Positions 25,538 to 35,204 of a stretch of 64,000 bases of DNA are shown in pieces. Under the pieces are notes generated by a model, which saw nothing but the letters and a program-made list of their open reading frames with translations, had not been told where the DNA came from and did no database searches. The position numbers were made by a program, and so were the translations under genes. The DNA lies in NCBI GenBank assembly GCA_028280565.1, contig JANQLQ010000086.1:1-64000 (forward strand). The letters are read 5' to 3'. Every line of letters begins with the position of its first letter. Within the stretch, counting starts at the first letter, position 1. Origin of the DNA: Fulvivirga sp. (GTDB lineage Bacteria; Bacteroidota; Bacteroidia; Cytophagales; Cyclobacteriaceae).

Positions 25538-27685
25538 TTATAGATTAGGAAGTTGATTTACGGTTTTGTTCTTCGAAAGCGTGATAAAGGCCCCGAAGAA
25601 AATGAAACGTGTCGCCGGCTGCCGGATGGCACGTGCCACATATTGCCCTTGAGCATTACGCTCATCACTGTATTCGTATCCGAAAATATTATCTACACCC
25701 ATTACGTTAGTGACCGAGGCATGGAAGATCACATGAGGGCGGTATAAGTAGCTAAAGTTTACACTTAAATCGTGGTAAGCTGGGGTTCGCCCACCATTGA
25801 ATTCAGTGGTGTTGGGATTATGATAGGGCCGGCTACTGGCAAAACTGTAGGTACCCCCAACCTGTGTTTTCAGCGCCTTCACGAAATACTTGGTCACTAC
25901 GGAAAAGTTATGCCTGGAGCTGAAGCTGGGCTCATATTTCCCGGGGAAATCGAGATAATCTCTCTTAGTGTCGATATAGGAGTAGGACACCCAGTAATCT
26001 AGTCCTTCGACCGATTCGTTGTCTCTCCAAAATAGGTCTATCCCCCGGGCATACCCCTCTCCCGAGTTGCTAAATGTGGCTGGGTCAAAGGGATCTTGAA
26101 ATTTGACCAGGTCCATGTAACGTTTATGATATGCTTCGATACGGAACGTACGCCGGTCTTTTATGACTTGGTAGTTCAGGATAAAGTGCTCGGCGCCCTC
26201 GGGAAGTAGCGCGTCATTGACACGTAAGTACTCGGGCTGTGCCTGTTGATTGAACCGCCCATAGGCAAAGGACAGTTGCCCATCATTCCCAAGTTTATGA
26301 GCGAGGGAGGTACGCGGAAATAACCGCGCCTTGCCAGTAAGGTTATCATATTCCAGGCGCAGGCCGCTGCGTAATACAAAGTCGTTAGAGAAGAAGAGAT
26401 CGCTCTCTACAAACGAAGCCCCCAAATGCTGGTCGTATTTATAATTAGAAACCTCTTGTTCTTCGACTTTGAACGAACTGGAGCGGTAAAAATGCTCCGC
26501 TCCAAAACTCAAAGACATCTTCGTGGAAGGATCGTAGCTTAAAACGGATTTGCTATGAAATCCACGGGTACTCTCGTCATGGATGGTGTTGTTCACGATA
26601 AGATCATCTTGAGAGTTCGTCAGTGACATGCCGGTCTTTATGCTCCATTTATCGTCCAGGATGTCCTTGTAATTGGCGTTCAGGTGCAGGTACCTATTCG
26701 ATATATCCACACGATCCTGTATGGAGGCGTCCATGATTTGAGGCTCGTAGATCGTAAGGTCGGAGCGGTTAAAGTTACCATAGAACTTCACCATCCCGTC
26801 ATCGTCTACTTTATGACGATAGGCCACGTTGCCATCGATAGAATGAGGCGCCTCGTCGTATTTTATGGCTTGATCTACGAAGCGGAAGTAAGGCTCCAGG
26901 TGTGTGTATTGCAGCTTGGCAGCAATACTGGAGTTTTCGAAAAGCTGTGAGTGTGCAATATCCGTTCCGACAGTCATCAGGGAAAGATCTGTCCGGTTTT
27001 CCATGGGCATATCTTTGGTCTTCAAGATAAGCGCAGAAGACAGGGCCTGCCCATATTCGGCGGAGTACCCCCCGGTACTAAAGCTCGTGCCCCCAAACAT
27101 AAAGGGAGAAAAGCGGTTACGCCCGGGGGTATTCGGCGCCGAGGGCGAATAGCTATTGAGTACTTCCATACCGTCAATGAATGTTTTGGTCTCGTACCCC
27201 TCACCACCGCGCACGAACAATCTCCCCGTCTCTCCTACGGTCTGCGTACCGGGCAGTGTGTTCAATGCCCCGGCTATATCTGCCGTAGCTCCGGCGGTGG
27301 TGACAATATCCAGCGGCTTGAGCACTTCCCGGCTGTTCTCCTCGCCGGCAGAAAAAGACCCGGCACTGACCACTACGGCCTCCAGCTGGTTGATCTGCTC
27401 CACCAACTCCACCACGACTTGGTGATCTCCCGGGAGCTGCATTTGCCCATCATATCGCTCAAAACCGACGAAAGTAACTACTAACGTGTGATCCCCTGTC
27501 TCACTGGTAATAAATTGGAACTGCCCGTACAGGTCGCTCGAAGTACCGTCGTAGGTTCCCTCCAAATAGACGTTAGCCCCTGGCACCGGCTCGCCTTGCT
27601 GGTCCACCACACGTCCCTCAATTTTTGACTGGGCCGTGGCCATGAAGGACAAAAGGGAAAAGAATAAGGTGAATTTGTTTTTCAT
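25538..27685 (-). CDS. TonB-dependent outer-membrane receptor
   Basis: A 715-residue receptor. It has a signal peptide ending TATAQ, an N-terminal carboxypeptidase-like domain (about 20-105, GRVVDQQGEPVPGANVYLEG...), a plug domain (about 110-230, GALNTLPGTQTVGETGRLFVRGGEGYETKTFIDG read in parts) and a beta-barrel to the C-terminus. It imports a large or scarce nutrient with energy from TonB-ExbBD. No SusD partner is adjacent, so a metal complex or cofactor is as likely as a glycan. The ATG at 27685 sets the signal peptide; an earlier in-frame start at 27712 is less likely. Confidence 0.9.
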   Translation of the reverse strand: MKNKFTLFFSLLSFMATAQSKIEGRVVDQQGEPVPGANVYLEGTYDGTSSDLYGQFQFITSETGDHTLVVTFVGFERYDGQMQLPGDHQVVVELVEQINQLEAVVVSAGSFSAGEENSREVLKPLDIVTTAGATADIAGALNTLPGTQTVGETGRLFVRGGEGYETKTFIDGMEVLNSYSPSAPNTPGRNRFSPFMFGGTSFSTGGYSAEYGQALSSALILKTKDMPMENRTDLSLMTVGTDIAHSQLFENSSIAAKLQYTHLEPYFRFVDQAIKYDEAPHSIDGNVAYRHKVDDDGMVKFYGNFNRSDLTIYEPQIMDASIQDRVDISNRYLHLNANYKDILDDKWSIKTGMSLTNSQDDLIVNNTIHDESTRGFHSKSVLSYDPSTKMSLSFGAEHFYRSSSFKVEEQEVSNYKYDQHLGASFVESDLFFSNDFVLRSGLRLEYDNLTGKARLFPRTSLAHKLGNDGQLSFAYGRFNQQAQPEYLRVNDALLPEGAEHFILNYQVIKDRRTFRIEAYHKRYMDLVKFQDPFDPATFSNSGEGYARGIDLFWRDNESVEGLDYWVSYSYIDTKRDYLDFPGKYEPSFSSRHNFSVVTKYFVKALKTQVGGTYSFASSRPYHNPNTTEFNGGRTPAYHDLSVNFSYLYRPHVIFHASVTNVMGVDNIFGYEYSDERNAQGQYVARAIRQPATRFIFFGAFITLSKNKTVNQLPNL

Positions 27686-27878
27686 GATCCGCTCTTTGAC
27701 AACAAAATTCACCCCGGGCAGGCGCCTGGTAAAAAAAAGCTTACCGGGCTGTCACCACCAGAAGATAAGTTGTCAAAAGCAGGTGCTTAGTTGTACCCCG
27801 GGCTAAGTTGTGATAAGTGCGGATATCTAAGGGCTAGAAAGCCATCTTAGGAACAAAGCTTCACGTGCTAGGCAAACA

Positions 27879-27928
27879 AAGGCTGGACCAGGAAAGGACG
27901 TTTACTGATCCCTCCCTAGCCCAGCCTT
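27879..27928 (-). terminator. Stem-loop between lipoprotein and TonB receptor genes
   Basis: Arms AAGGCTGG and CCAGCCTT separated by 34 nt; on the minus strand the second arm is followed by TTTG. It may end the upstream lipoprotein transcript. Nothing else is recognised in the 377-bp gap. Confidence 0.35.
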
Positions 27929-28062
27929 ACTTGTTCAACTCAAGAAACAGGAATCAAAGACTTGAAACCTGGAATAACGTCATTTGGCTAAAGGCATCGA
28001 ACACCCTTCAATTTCCTAAAGGAGAGCCGATCGCCTAAACATGTTCTTTGAATGGATAGGTT

Positions 28063-28755
28063 TTACAGGATATCCACGCTAAGGTTACTCGCACGATAGT
28101 GACCTACCACCTCTCCCCCGGCGCTTGTGGCTTGCGCAGGTTCCGAGGAGGTAAACCTGTCCATCACAAGCTGCCCTACGGCGGACTCTATATCCGCTAA
28201 TCGTCCCGGGGTTAAAACAATGGAAGTAGCCCCGATATTGACTTGTAGGAAAAGCTTGGTTTCAGAAACAGCATTGGGCACAAGGCTCACCGTCACTGAT
28301 TCGCCGGCCACTAACGCGCTACCTTCCCAAGCAATTTCATAAGGCTCACTTTTATCTAGCGTTGTGGCCTGTCCCGCTGGAAAATCGACCGCTGTTATGG
28401 CTACGGGGTTTGTAAAGGTGTTCCCGTCCAGGTCGGTGTATACAAAAGTACCGGAAGATACCGGGCCGGTGATCGCGAGTTCGTAATAAGCTAAGGTAGG
28501 ATTATAGCTTAAGGCCTCTCCATCAAACGTGATGGACGCTCCACCAGATAGCTCAAGCTTGGTACCCGTAGGATTACCAAAGTAAAAAGTGGTGCGTGCT
28601 AAGGTTAAATTCTCATTTTCGTTGTAAAAGAGCTCATAAAGCGCATAAATGCGATCTTGCTCCACATTTTCCGAATCTTCAGACTCACAACCGGTCAAAA
28701 AGAGTAAAACAATGGCCAAAAATAGAATAGGGACTGAACGTAAGAAATTTTTCAT
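28063..28755 (-). CDS. Putative outer-membrane lipoprotein
   Basis: A 230-residue lipoprotein (MKNFLRSVPILFLAIVLLFL, then TGC with Cys at 23). An acidic linker (ESEDSENVEQD) follows, as in surface-exposed Bacteroidota lipoproteins, and then beta-rich sequence without a recognised domain. It precedes the TonB receptor on the same strand, 377 bp away, and may be its surface partner. The 300 bp upstream carry only AT-rich sequence. Confidence 0.6.
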   Translation of the reverse strand: MKNFLRSVPILFLAIVLLFLTGCESEDSENVEQDRIYALYELFYNENENLTLARTTFYFGNPTGTKLELSGGASITFDGEALSYNPTLAYYELAITGPVSSGTFVYTDLDGNTFTNPVAITAVDFPAGQATTLDKSEPYEIAWEGSALVAGESVTVSLVPNAVSETKLFLQVNIGATSIVLTPGRLADIESAVGQLVMDRFTSSEPAQATSAGGEVVGHYRASNLSVDIL

Positions 28756-29061
28756 TTTTTACTGGTATTCAAATATTTAACTAGACCTTCATTGGTCCAG
28801 CCGATACATTTATTGATAAAAAAATTGAGCTACTCGTAACCTAAGATCGTAGACCCATTTGTCCACTTATCCCGGTTAACTACGGTTTGACTGCCAACCT
28901 TTCAAAGGTCATGTTAGGACGTAACATATGTCATAAAATTTTTTTTGACCAACAAGCTATTTTGATCTCGAAAAGATTAAAGGCAGCTCGTTCCCTAACG
29001 CGGCGAACCCTGCTTTTGACCTGGACAACAATTAACAAAGTGGTATTTAAAACAAACCAAA

Positions 29062-29289
29062 ATGAAAGCGCTAGAAAAAATCAGCGACGACGAAGCCCAA
29101 AAAATTGGAGAAAGACTAGGTGTCGATTTCCAGCTATTTACCATTGAAGAGTTTAAAGACGCTCTCAATGTAGAACTCAAGGCTGAAATAAAACAGGGGG
29201 AGTTGCAACCCAGTGAAGATCTCAATGATAGCGATTTGGAGGCCATCGGCAGGGTAACCATGTCCCACATCAATGTTTTTGATGATTAA
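29062..29289 (+). CDS. DUF5661-like small protein
   Basis: A 75-residue acidic cytosolic protein. The pattern SDDEAQKIGERLGVDFQLFTIEEFKDALNVEL (read in parts) and the ending IGRVTMSHIN fit the DUF5661 family (A-IG-LGVD---EEF-GL-VELE, then IA-AHL). The usual YY-L ending is replaced by NVFDD. Function unknown. It has its own terminator. Confidence 0.6.
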   Translation: MKALEKISDDEAQKIGERLGVDFQLFTIEEFKDALNVELKAEIKQGELQPSEDLNDSDLEAIGRVTMSHINVFDD

Positions 29290-29315
29290 CACACTGTAAA
29301 ACCATAACTTAAACT

Positions 29316-29345
29316 AGCCGGGGTAAGGATTATCCCGGCTTTTTT
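29316..29345 (+). terminator. Terminator after the DUF5661-like gene
   Basis: Stem AGCCGGGGTAA / TTATCCCGGCT followed by TTTTTT. Confidence 0.8.
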
Positions 29346-29626
29346 ACGTTTGTTAAAGCCGGCTATGGGCTATTCACACCAGGCCGTTTAGACCAATAAT
29401 CAAAACGAGGAGGTAGCATTAATTCACCTCTTCGAGGTTAGTGCACCAGGTATTTATTGTTTTTCCAAAAGGGTTCAATTCCTTCGAGGTTTAAAATAGA
29501 AGTCAAAACTCAATATATCCCCCTTAAGCCGGCAGCCCTGATGCCGTTGTTCGTCGACACCCGGCATCCCATGCTTCCTTGATCCCTTGATCCATCTTAC
29601 CTAATTTTCGAGGGAGCCTTAATGAA

Positions 29627-29650
29627 AAAGCAGGGCCGAAACCCTGCTTT
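29627..29650. other. Isolated hairpin in the gap 29346-29856
   Basis: Arms AAAGCAGGG / CCCTGCTTT with loop CCGAAA. On the minus strand it would be followed by TTTTT, but no minus-strand gene ends here. A second weak inverted repeat (CCAAATGGA / TCCATTTG) follows. No gene is seen in this 510-bp gap. Confidence 0.4.
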
Positions 29651-29815
29651 CCAAATGGAGGAACCCCCGATCCGTCCATTTGTACCTTGCCAATCTCCGA
29701 ATGAACTGTGCAAGGAGTATCTTCATCGCGAACTCACCTGGTATTAGCCCCTAAATGAGTTTTATCTTTTTTTAAAGGGGCTTATATTGTTCCGCTTATT
29801 CGAATCAAATTTTGA

Positions 29816-29836
29816 ATTACCAAATTTATTGGTAAT
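29816..29836. promoter_or_regulatory. Probable autoregulatory operator of the XRE gene
   Basis: Inverted repeat ATTACCAA-N5-TTGGTAAT ends 20 bp before the XRE start. The location and symmetry fit binding by the dimeric regulator encoded next to it. Confidence 0.5.
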
Positions 29837-29856
29837 GATTTTAAATTTTTAAAATA

Positions 29857-30285
29857 TTGAGTAATATATTTGGTGATAATCTAAGAAAGTACCGTCAGCT
29901 TCGTGGGATGAGCCAAAAGAAATTGGCGGATCTACTTTCAAGAGAAACTGGTAACAACTTTACACAGAAACATATAAGTAACTATGAGCAGACCGATACT
30001 TTTCCAAAAGCCCCGGCCATACCCCATTTAGCCAAAATACTGGGCTCGAGTATCGATGTATTATTCGGATTGACCAACGATATGAATGAAGTAGATATTA
30101 GCCAATACATTGGGATAACGCGTCCTGAGTTAAATCGATTGTCTAAGGTAGAGCTTAAGGCCACTTTCGAACAGTACCTCAATATACTCGATGAACTCGT
30201 CAAATCGAGGGCCTGGTATACTGAGAAGGTCAGGCATTTGGAAGAAGAAATTCGGTTATTACAGGAACGGTTAGAGAAAGAGTGA
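29857..30285 (+). CDS. XRE-family (HTH_3) transcriptional regulator
   Basis: A 142-residue DNA-binding protein. Residues 6-68 form the Cro/CI helix-turn-helix (LRKYRQLRGMSQKKLADLL...ISNYEQ). Residues 100-142 form a coiled coil (EKVRHLEEEIRLLQERLEKE). The start codon is TTG; no ATG precedes the HTH. It resembles stand-alone regulators and antitoxin-like XRE proteins, but no toxin gene is adjacent. A palindrome just upstream suggests autoregulation. Confidence 0.85.
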   Translation: MSNIFGDNLRKYRQLRGMSQKKLADLLSRETGNNFTQKHISNYEQTDTFPKAPAIPHLAKILGSSIDVLFGLTNDMNEVDISQYIGITRPELNRLSKVELKATFEQYLNILDELVKSRAWYTEKVRHLEEEIRLLQERLEKE

Positions 30286-31035
30286 TCAATATTTTTTGAC
30301 GTTCTTTTCATCAAACCACCTGTGACAGATCACTGTTTCGAACCGGCAATTGTATTGACCGGCTAAGATACGTTGCTTTGTTTTCTTGGGATTGAGCATT
30401 GCCTCTTTTCCTAAACGCCTCTCCTTCCCTCTTTTGAATAGAAATATTGTAGTGGTCTCCTCCCTAGCCTGGCCAGGTACCCCTTGTAGCTCTTTGAAAC
30501 TTGACTGCTCAAACATCCGAAAGAAGGCAAACCCTTGTTCTCAAAATAACTGGAGCAAAAAACTAAATTCATTGCTGAGTTTTTAACGATTTACTATTAT
30601 CTTGTCTCACGGATCATGTTACTTGGGTTCATTTGTACCCCACATCCAAAGATCCACTTTATCCTGCCGGTTATAACACAAAAAATCTTTTTCATAACTA
30701 ATTATAAATCAATTAAATAATTTTATAATTACATTACTTGGGTTAAAATATTAATTTTATTACATTTTTAGTAAGCCTGGGTCTAATTCTTTATTATCTT
30801 TGCACCGGTGCAGAATTCAAAAGTCCCGGGGCACCTTGCTTAGCTTACCGGTGAAAGGAATCATTTCTCCCGGCCGGTATGTGAAAGCCTCTTGATATAT
30901 CAGGACCGACACAGGAGATTATGTTCCCCTCGTGTCATTCCCTTACCCAATTCAGTTTTTTTGATTCTTGGAACAGGCGCGCAATACGTGTTCTCCTGTC
31001 CTCTATAGGCTATTATCTACTTGTAAACCCACGTT
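30286..31035. other. AT-rich regulatory gap
   Basis: No convincing gene. It contains a direct repeat TTACTTGGGTT (30619-30629 and 30734-30744), a -7-like TATCTTTG at 30795-30802, and an overlapping 12-bp palindrome TGCACCGGTGCA at 30801-30812. These may control the secreted genes that follow. Confidence 0.35.
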
Positions 31036-31355
31036 ATGAAAAAGATCTTGGCTATAATCATTGTCTTTTGTTTGGCTATACCGTTCGCAAGATCGCAACC
31101 TATACACCCTTCACAACGGGTAGAATATGAAAGGCCGGCTGGCGCCGATTTTAAAACAATCTCTCTTTTCCGGCAGGCTCTAAAAAAGAAGCCTGGCATA
31201 CCCCCGGGGTGGAAGGAGCGGCCAGCAGGTACAAGTTACTCCTGGAAGATCAAGTTACGTACGAAGGTAATCTTTTTAAATGGACCAATGAGGGACGGCT
31301 TGAGATAGGCTCCTGTACAATTCCCTGTAAGTTATGGATAGCGAGTATGCCATAG
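31036..31355 (+). pseudogene. Small secreted protein with an internal frame change
   Basis: The zero frame encodes a signal peptide (MKKILAIIIVFCLAIPFARS) and continues to a stop at 31308. From residue 51 the -1 frame reads more like protein (EAWHTPGVEGAA..., LFKWTNEGRLEIGS) and runs to 31355, giving 106 residues. The switch point is 31182-31188, A AAA AAG in the zero-frame phase, the classic -1 slippage heptamer, with a weak stem (CTGGC / GCCAG) 4 nt beyond. It may be programmed frameshifting or a one-base loss in a decaying gene. No family recognised. Confidence 0.45.
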
Positions 31356-31499
31356 TATACTCCATCCCTTGATTTACTTCTTAGGATTTACCAGGCGAAC
31401 ACAATAATTCCTAAAGCCTTTTAGAGAAGAATTTCAAAAAAGAATCGACCACTGCATTGAATTTATAAAAATGTATTCCAACCAATTAACAACTTACTT

Positions 31500-34400
31500 A
31501 TGTTCAATCCACACGTTACATCTACATTAAAAAAGAGACTGATCATTATCATTTTCTTAGTATCCAGCCCTATTAGCCAGCTTATTTATGCGCAAAACGT
31601 CTTCCGGCTTATGCAGGAAGAAGAAGTCAAGGTAAAGAAACTGGAGCGTAAGGGAGACAAGTATTATAAAAACCGGGACAAGGGAAAAGGAAGTGGGTAC
31701 AAACTCTACATGCGTAACTTGTACTGGGCCAAGCGAAATGCCGATGCTAATGGAAAAGTGATCGGCGATAAACAAGTATTGACCGAATTCGAAAGTTTCC
31801 AAGCTTCTTGGAGCAAGAGTGCCGGGAAAGCCACGAGCAGGATCCAAAGCAGTAGTAACTGGCAAGAGCTAGGGCCATTCAACTGGACACGTACCCGGAG
31901 CTGGTCACCGGGCCTGGGGAGGATAGTATCTATTGCCGTAGAGCCTACCGAGCAGCAAATTATTTATGCCGGCGCACCCGGCGGCGGCATTTGGAAAACG
32001 GTAGATGCCGGGAGAAGCTGGAGGCCTTTGGGGGATAATATGATCAATATGTTCATTTGGTCCATTGCCATCGATCCCAACAATCGTAATATCGTTTTTT
32101 TAGGTAATTCTGCCGGGCAGATCATGAAATCCGTCGATGGTGGAAATTCCTGGGCAGAAATATACCGGGTAAATGGGACCCCCAGGAGGATCCTGATCCA
32201 TCCTAGTAGCAACATTATATTCATCGGCACCACTGCGGCGTTATACCGGTCCCAAAACGGTGGAAATAGTTTTAGTCGTGTCCTGAATGCCAAGGCCGAG
32301 GATGTTGAATTCAGGCCGGGAAATACCAACGTGATCTACGCTTGTGGAGATAACTTTTATCGCTCTACAAATGGGGGCTCGTCCTTTAGCCGTATTACCA
32401 ATGGGATTATCCGGTCAGAACGAATGAAAATGGCCGTTACCCCGGCAAATCCCAACATGGTTTACCTTGTTCAAAAAAGAGGGAGTAGTTTCGGGCGTAT
32501 CTATCGATCCACTGATGGCGGGTCAAGCTTCAGTATCCGTGCAGATTATAACAGCGTTTCTACACGCGATGTATATTTTACACAGGCCTCACGTGACATG
32601 GCCATTACCGTGTCCAACACAAATGCCAACGAGGTACACGTAGGTGGAATGAATTATTCACGCTCATTAGATGGGGGCACGACCTTTACTACCCTGGCTG
32701 CCTGGAACCAACCCAACGACCGTTCTTATGTACATGCGGATATCGAAGTCATGCAGTACATCAACGGGGTTATTTACTTGGGTACGGATGGTGGTATTTT
32801 TCGCAGTACTGACCGGGGCAATAACTGTGCTGACCTCACCCAAGGCGGCCTGGCAGTGAGACAGTATTATCGCATCGGCGGAGCGGCCACGGACGCCAAT
32901 ATGATCGTAGGGGGTGCACAAGATAACGGGACGAACATCATGAACGGGTCAAGCCGGCAATTTAAAGAATGGCTTGGTGCTGATGGTATGGAGTGCTTTA
33001 TCGATCATAAAAATAAGTTCGTAGTGTACGGAACCACCCAATTCGGCTCCCTTTACAAAAGTACCGATGGAGGAAACAGTATCGGCAGTATAAGCAAACC
33101 CGGCGACTTCAGGGGAGAATGGGTCACCCCTTTTACCATGGACCCTATCGATAACAACACGATCTACGTAGGGTATGGCAACTTATACCGAAGTCGAAAT
33201 GGAGGAAGAAGCGGTAGCTGGCGTAACATGACGGGAACGATCAATACCGGTGGAAATTTAGATGAAATGGCTGTAGCCGCTTCCAATAACGATTACATCT
33301 ACATTGCCAATGGAAGCCGGCTCTGGCGGACTAAAAACGGTCAAAACACCAACCCATCGTGGACAGAAGTAAGTAATTTTAGAGGGAACGTCAATTATGT
33401 GGCTGTGGATCCCACTAATCCCGAAAGAGTAGCTATTGCTACTTCGGGGTCTAGGGTATATCTCTCGACGAACGCTGGAAGTACATGGACCAATATCCGG
33501 GGTAACTTACCAAGTATTTCTGCTCAATGCCTCGTATTTGACGATACAGATGTTAATGGGCTGTATGTCGGTATGCAATCCGGTGTCTATTATACCAATG
33601 ACGACCTCAATGAGTGGATCCCATTTTCCGAAAACCTACCCGGGGTACTTACCTCGGACCTGGAGATCCATTACCCTACGCGTAAGATCCGTGTAGCCAC
33701 GTATGGAAGGGGAATATGGGAATCTGACCTGTATGATGCCGGGGGTAGTGTGGTCAGTGCTCCTACCGATTTGGTCGCCCTGGTAAATAACAAGGATGTG
33801 ACGATCACATGGCAGGATAATGCCAACAATGAAAATGGGTTTTCCTTAGAAAGAAGCCAAGGAGGCGCCTACCAAGTCATAAGAAACTTAGCTGCCAATA
33901 CGCAAACTTATACGGATAAAGAGCTGCAGGCAGGGACTTACACCTACCGGGTGAGAGCTTGGGACGCCACCAACTATTCTGACTATTCGAACACCGCCCA
34001 GGCCGTTATCGAAGAGGAGGTAAACCCTCCTGGCGTCGTAGAAAATTGCAACGGCTGTAGGGTTTATGACACCAATAGCGAAGAAACGGTGCGGGAAGAC
34101 CAAGGAAAGGAGAAGGCGGTGGATGGTGATCTTAATACGTACTGGCACACCAACTGGTACGATGATAACTCCTCGCATCCGCACTTCATTGCGATAGACC
34201 TTGGACAGCAGCGCGATTTGGTCGGTTTTTCCTATACAGGAAGGCAGACCGGGACTACGGGTATGGTCAAAGATTACGTTTTATTCGGCTGGGATGGATC
34301 AAGCTGGCAGCAGCTGGCTACGGGAGCGTTCCAAAAATCAACCTTGAAACAGACCGTGGATTTTGAAAGCTTTAGGTGCCGTTACATTTATTTCCGGGCC

Positions 34401-34781
34401 CTATCCGAGGTGGATGGTAAACGCTGGGCATCCGTGGCGGAGTTTGCGGTACGATATACAACGGATCAAAATGTCAAGGCGTCCACTGCCATCAACCGGG
34501 TGAATAGCACCCCTCCTGCCGTGGACTTAACTGACTTTGAAGGTTTTAAAGTATTTCCCGTCCCATTTGATGATCAATTGAACATTAAGGGTATAAAATC
34601 TAAGAAAGCAATACGCTCCATCCGGCTTGTAAGTACCGACGGGCGGGTGAGTAAACCCCGCGTGAAGTTTGATGGCGACATCCTTACCGTGGATACGCGT
34701 GAGCTATTAAGTGGGATCTATGTGCTCTATTTCGAAGAAAACGGGGTAACTAAAAAAATAAAGGTGGTAAAAGGTAGGTAG
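31500..34781 (+). CDS. Large secreted BNR/VPS10-like propeller protein with FnIII, F5/8C and T9SS domains
   Basis: A 1093-residue exported protein. Signal peptide 1-31; a basic coiled segment to about 110; then about 640 residues of sortilin/BNR-type repeats (many STDGG and SxDxGxTW motifs, VAVDPTNPERVAIAT); a fibronectin III domain (about 755-845); an F5/8 type C (discoidin) domain (about 848-985, with YWHTNWYDDNSSHPHF); and a T9SS sorting domain (about 1013-1093, VFPVPFDDQLNI). The propeller may be a glycosidase relative or a binding platform, and the discoidin domain suggests attachment to a polysaccharide or cell surface. No Asp-box active site was identified. Confidence 0.85.
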   Translation: MFNPHVTSTLKKRLIIIIFLVSSPISQLIYAQNVFRLMQEEEVKVKKLERKGDKYYKNRDKGKGSGYKLYMRNLYWAKRNADANGKVIGDKQVLTEFESFQASWSKSAGKATSRIQSSSNWQELGPFNWTRTRSWSPGLGRIVSIAVEPTEQQIIYAGAPGGGIWKTVDAGRSWRPLGDNMINMFIWSIAIDPNNRNIVFLGNSAGQIMKSVDGGNSWAEIYRVNGTPRRILIHPSSNIIFIGTTAALYRSQNGGNSFSRVLNAKAEDVEFRPGNTNVIYACGDNFYRSTNGGSSFSRITNGIIRSERMKMAVTPANPNMVYLVQKRGSSFGRIYRSTDGGSSFSIRADYNSVSTRDVYFTQASRDMAITVSNTNANEVHVGGMNYSRSLDGGTTFTTLAAWNQPNDRSYVHADIEVMQYINGVIYLGTDGGIFRSTDRGNNCADLTQGGLAVRQYYRIGGAATDANMIVGGAQDNGTNIMNGSSRQFKEWLGADGMECFIDHKNKFVVYGTTQFGSLYKSTDGGNSIGSISKPGDFRGEWVTPFTMDPIDNNTIYVGYGNLYRSRNGGRSGSWRNMTGTINTGGNLDEMAVAASNNDYIYIANGSRLWRTKNGQNTNPSWTEVSNFRGNVNYVAVDPTNPERVAIATSGSRVYLSTNAGSTWTNIRGNLPSISAQCLVFDDTDVNGLYVGMQSGVYYTNDDLNEWIPFSENLPGVLTSDLEIHYPTRKIRVATYGRGIWESDLYDAGGSVVSAPTDLVALVNNKDVTITWQDNANNENGFSLERSQGGAYQVIRNLAANTQTYTDKELQAGTYTYRVRAWDATNYSDYSNTAQAVIEEEVNPPGVVENCNGCRVYDTNSEETVREDQGKEKAVDGDLNTYWHTNWYDDNSSHPHFIAIDLGQQRDLVGFSYTGRQTGTTGMVKDYVLFGWDGSSWQQLATGAFQKSTLKQTVDFESFRCRYIYFRALSEVDGKRWASVAEFAVRYTTDQNVKASTAINRVNSTPPAVDLTDFEGFKVFPVPFDDQLNIKGIKSKKAIRSIRLVSTDGRVSKPRVKFDGDILTVDTRELLSGIYVLYFEENGVTKKIKVVKGR

Positions 34782-34789
34782 AGAAACGA

Positions 34790-34820
34790 CGTCCCCGGAG
34801 GGCACATAAAGCCGGGGACG
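34790..34820 (+). terminator. GC-rich hairpin after the BNR gene
   Basis: Arms CGTCCCCGG / CCGGGGACG with a 13-nt loop begin 9 bp after the stop. No T-tract, but it is the only structure near the transcript end. Nothing else is recognised up to 35204. Confidence 0.6.
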
Positions 34821-35204
34821 CATAGCTTGGCATTGGCATACTACCTTTATTCGTGAAAACGAGACGTTTATCGGTGGTTTGCCTTTGTTTACCTACGTTA
34901 CCTCTCTCACAAAGCGACTCCCAAGAAAAAATAAGAACTGCCTAAAACCACCTGTATTTTTTTGGTTTGGCGAGGTCACGTCTACTTGATTCCCCGGTTT
35001 GCCTATTCGTCTTCATCACCTACGAATCTCTCCTTTGGCCACAGGTAACAGTTGCACCTATTCCCTACCCTGCCCCGGTCCAGCTTTTTTAGCCATTGTG
35101 AAATAATTATGCTTATCTCAATGTGATTTAGAATGATCATATTGGACCCGTCACGAATTATAAGTAAAACGCTAACAGTTAAACCTAACAAAAGAACTAA
35201 CACT

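Noticed and set aside
26951..27484. 177-residue plus-strand ORF
   Set aside because: It is the antisense shadow of the TonB receptor plug domain.
30286..30516. 76-residue minus-strand ORF with two Cys
   Set aside because: No recognised motif, no clear promoter, and it directly abuts a convergent gene; coding cannot be supported.
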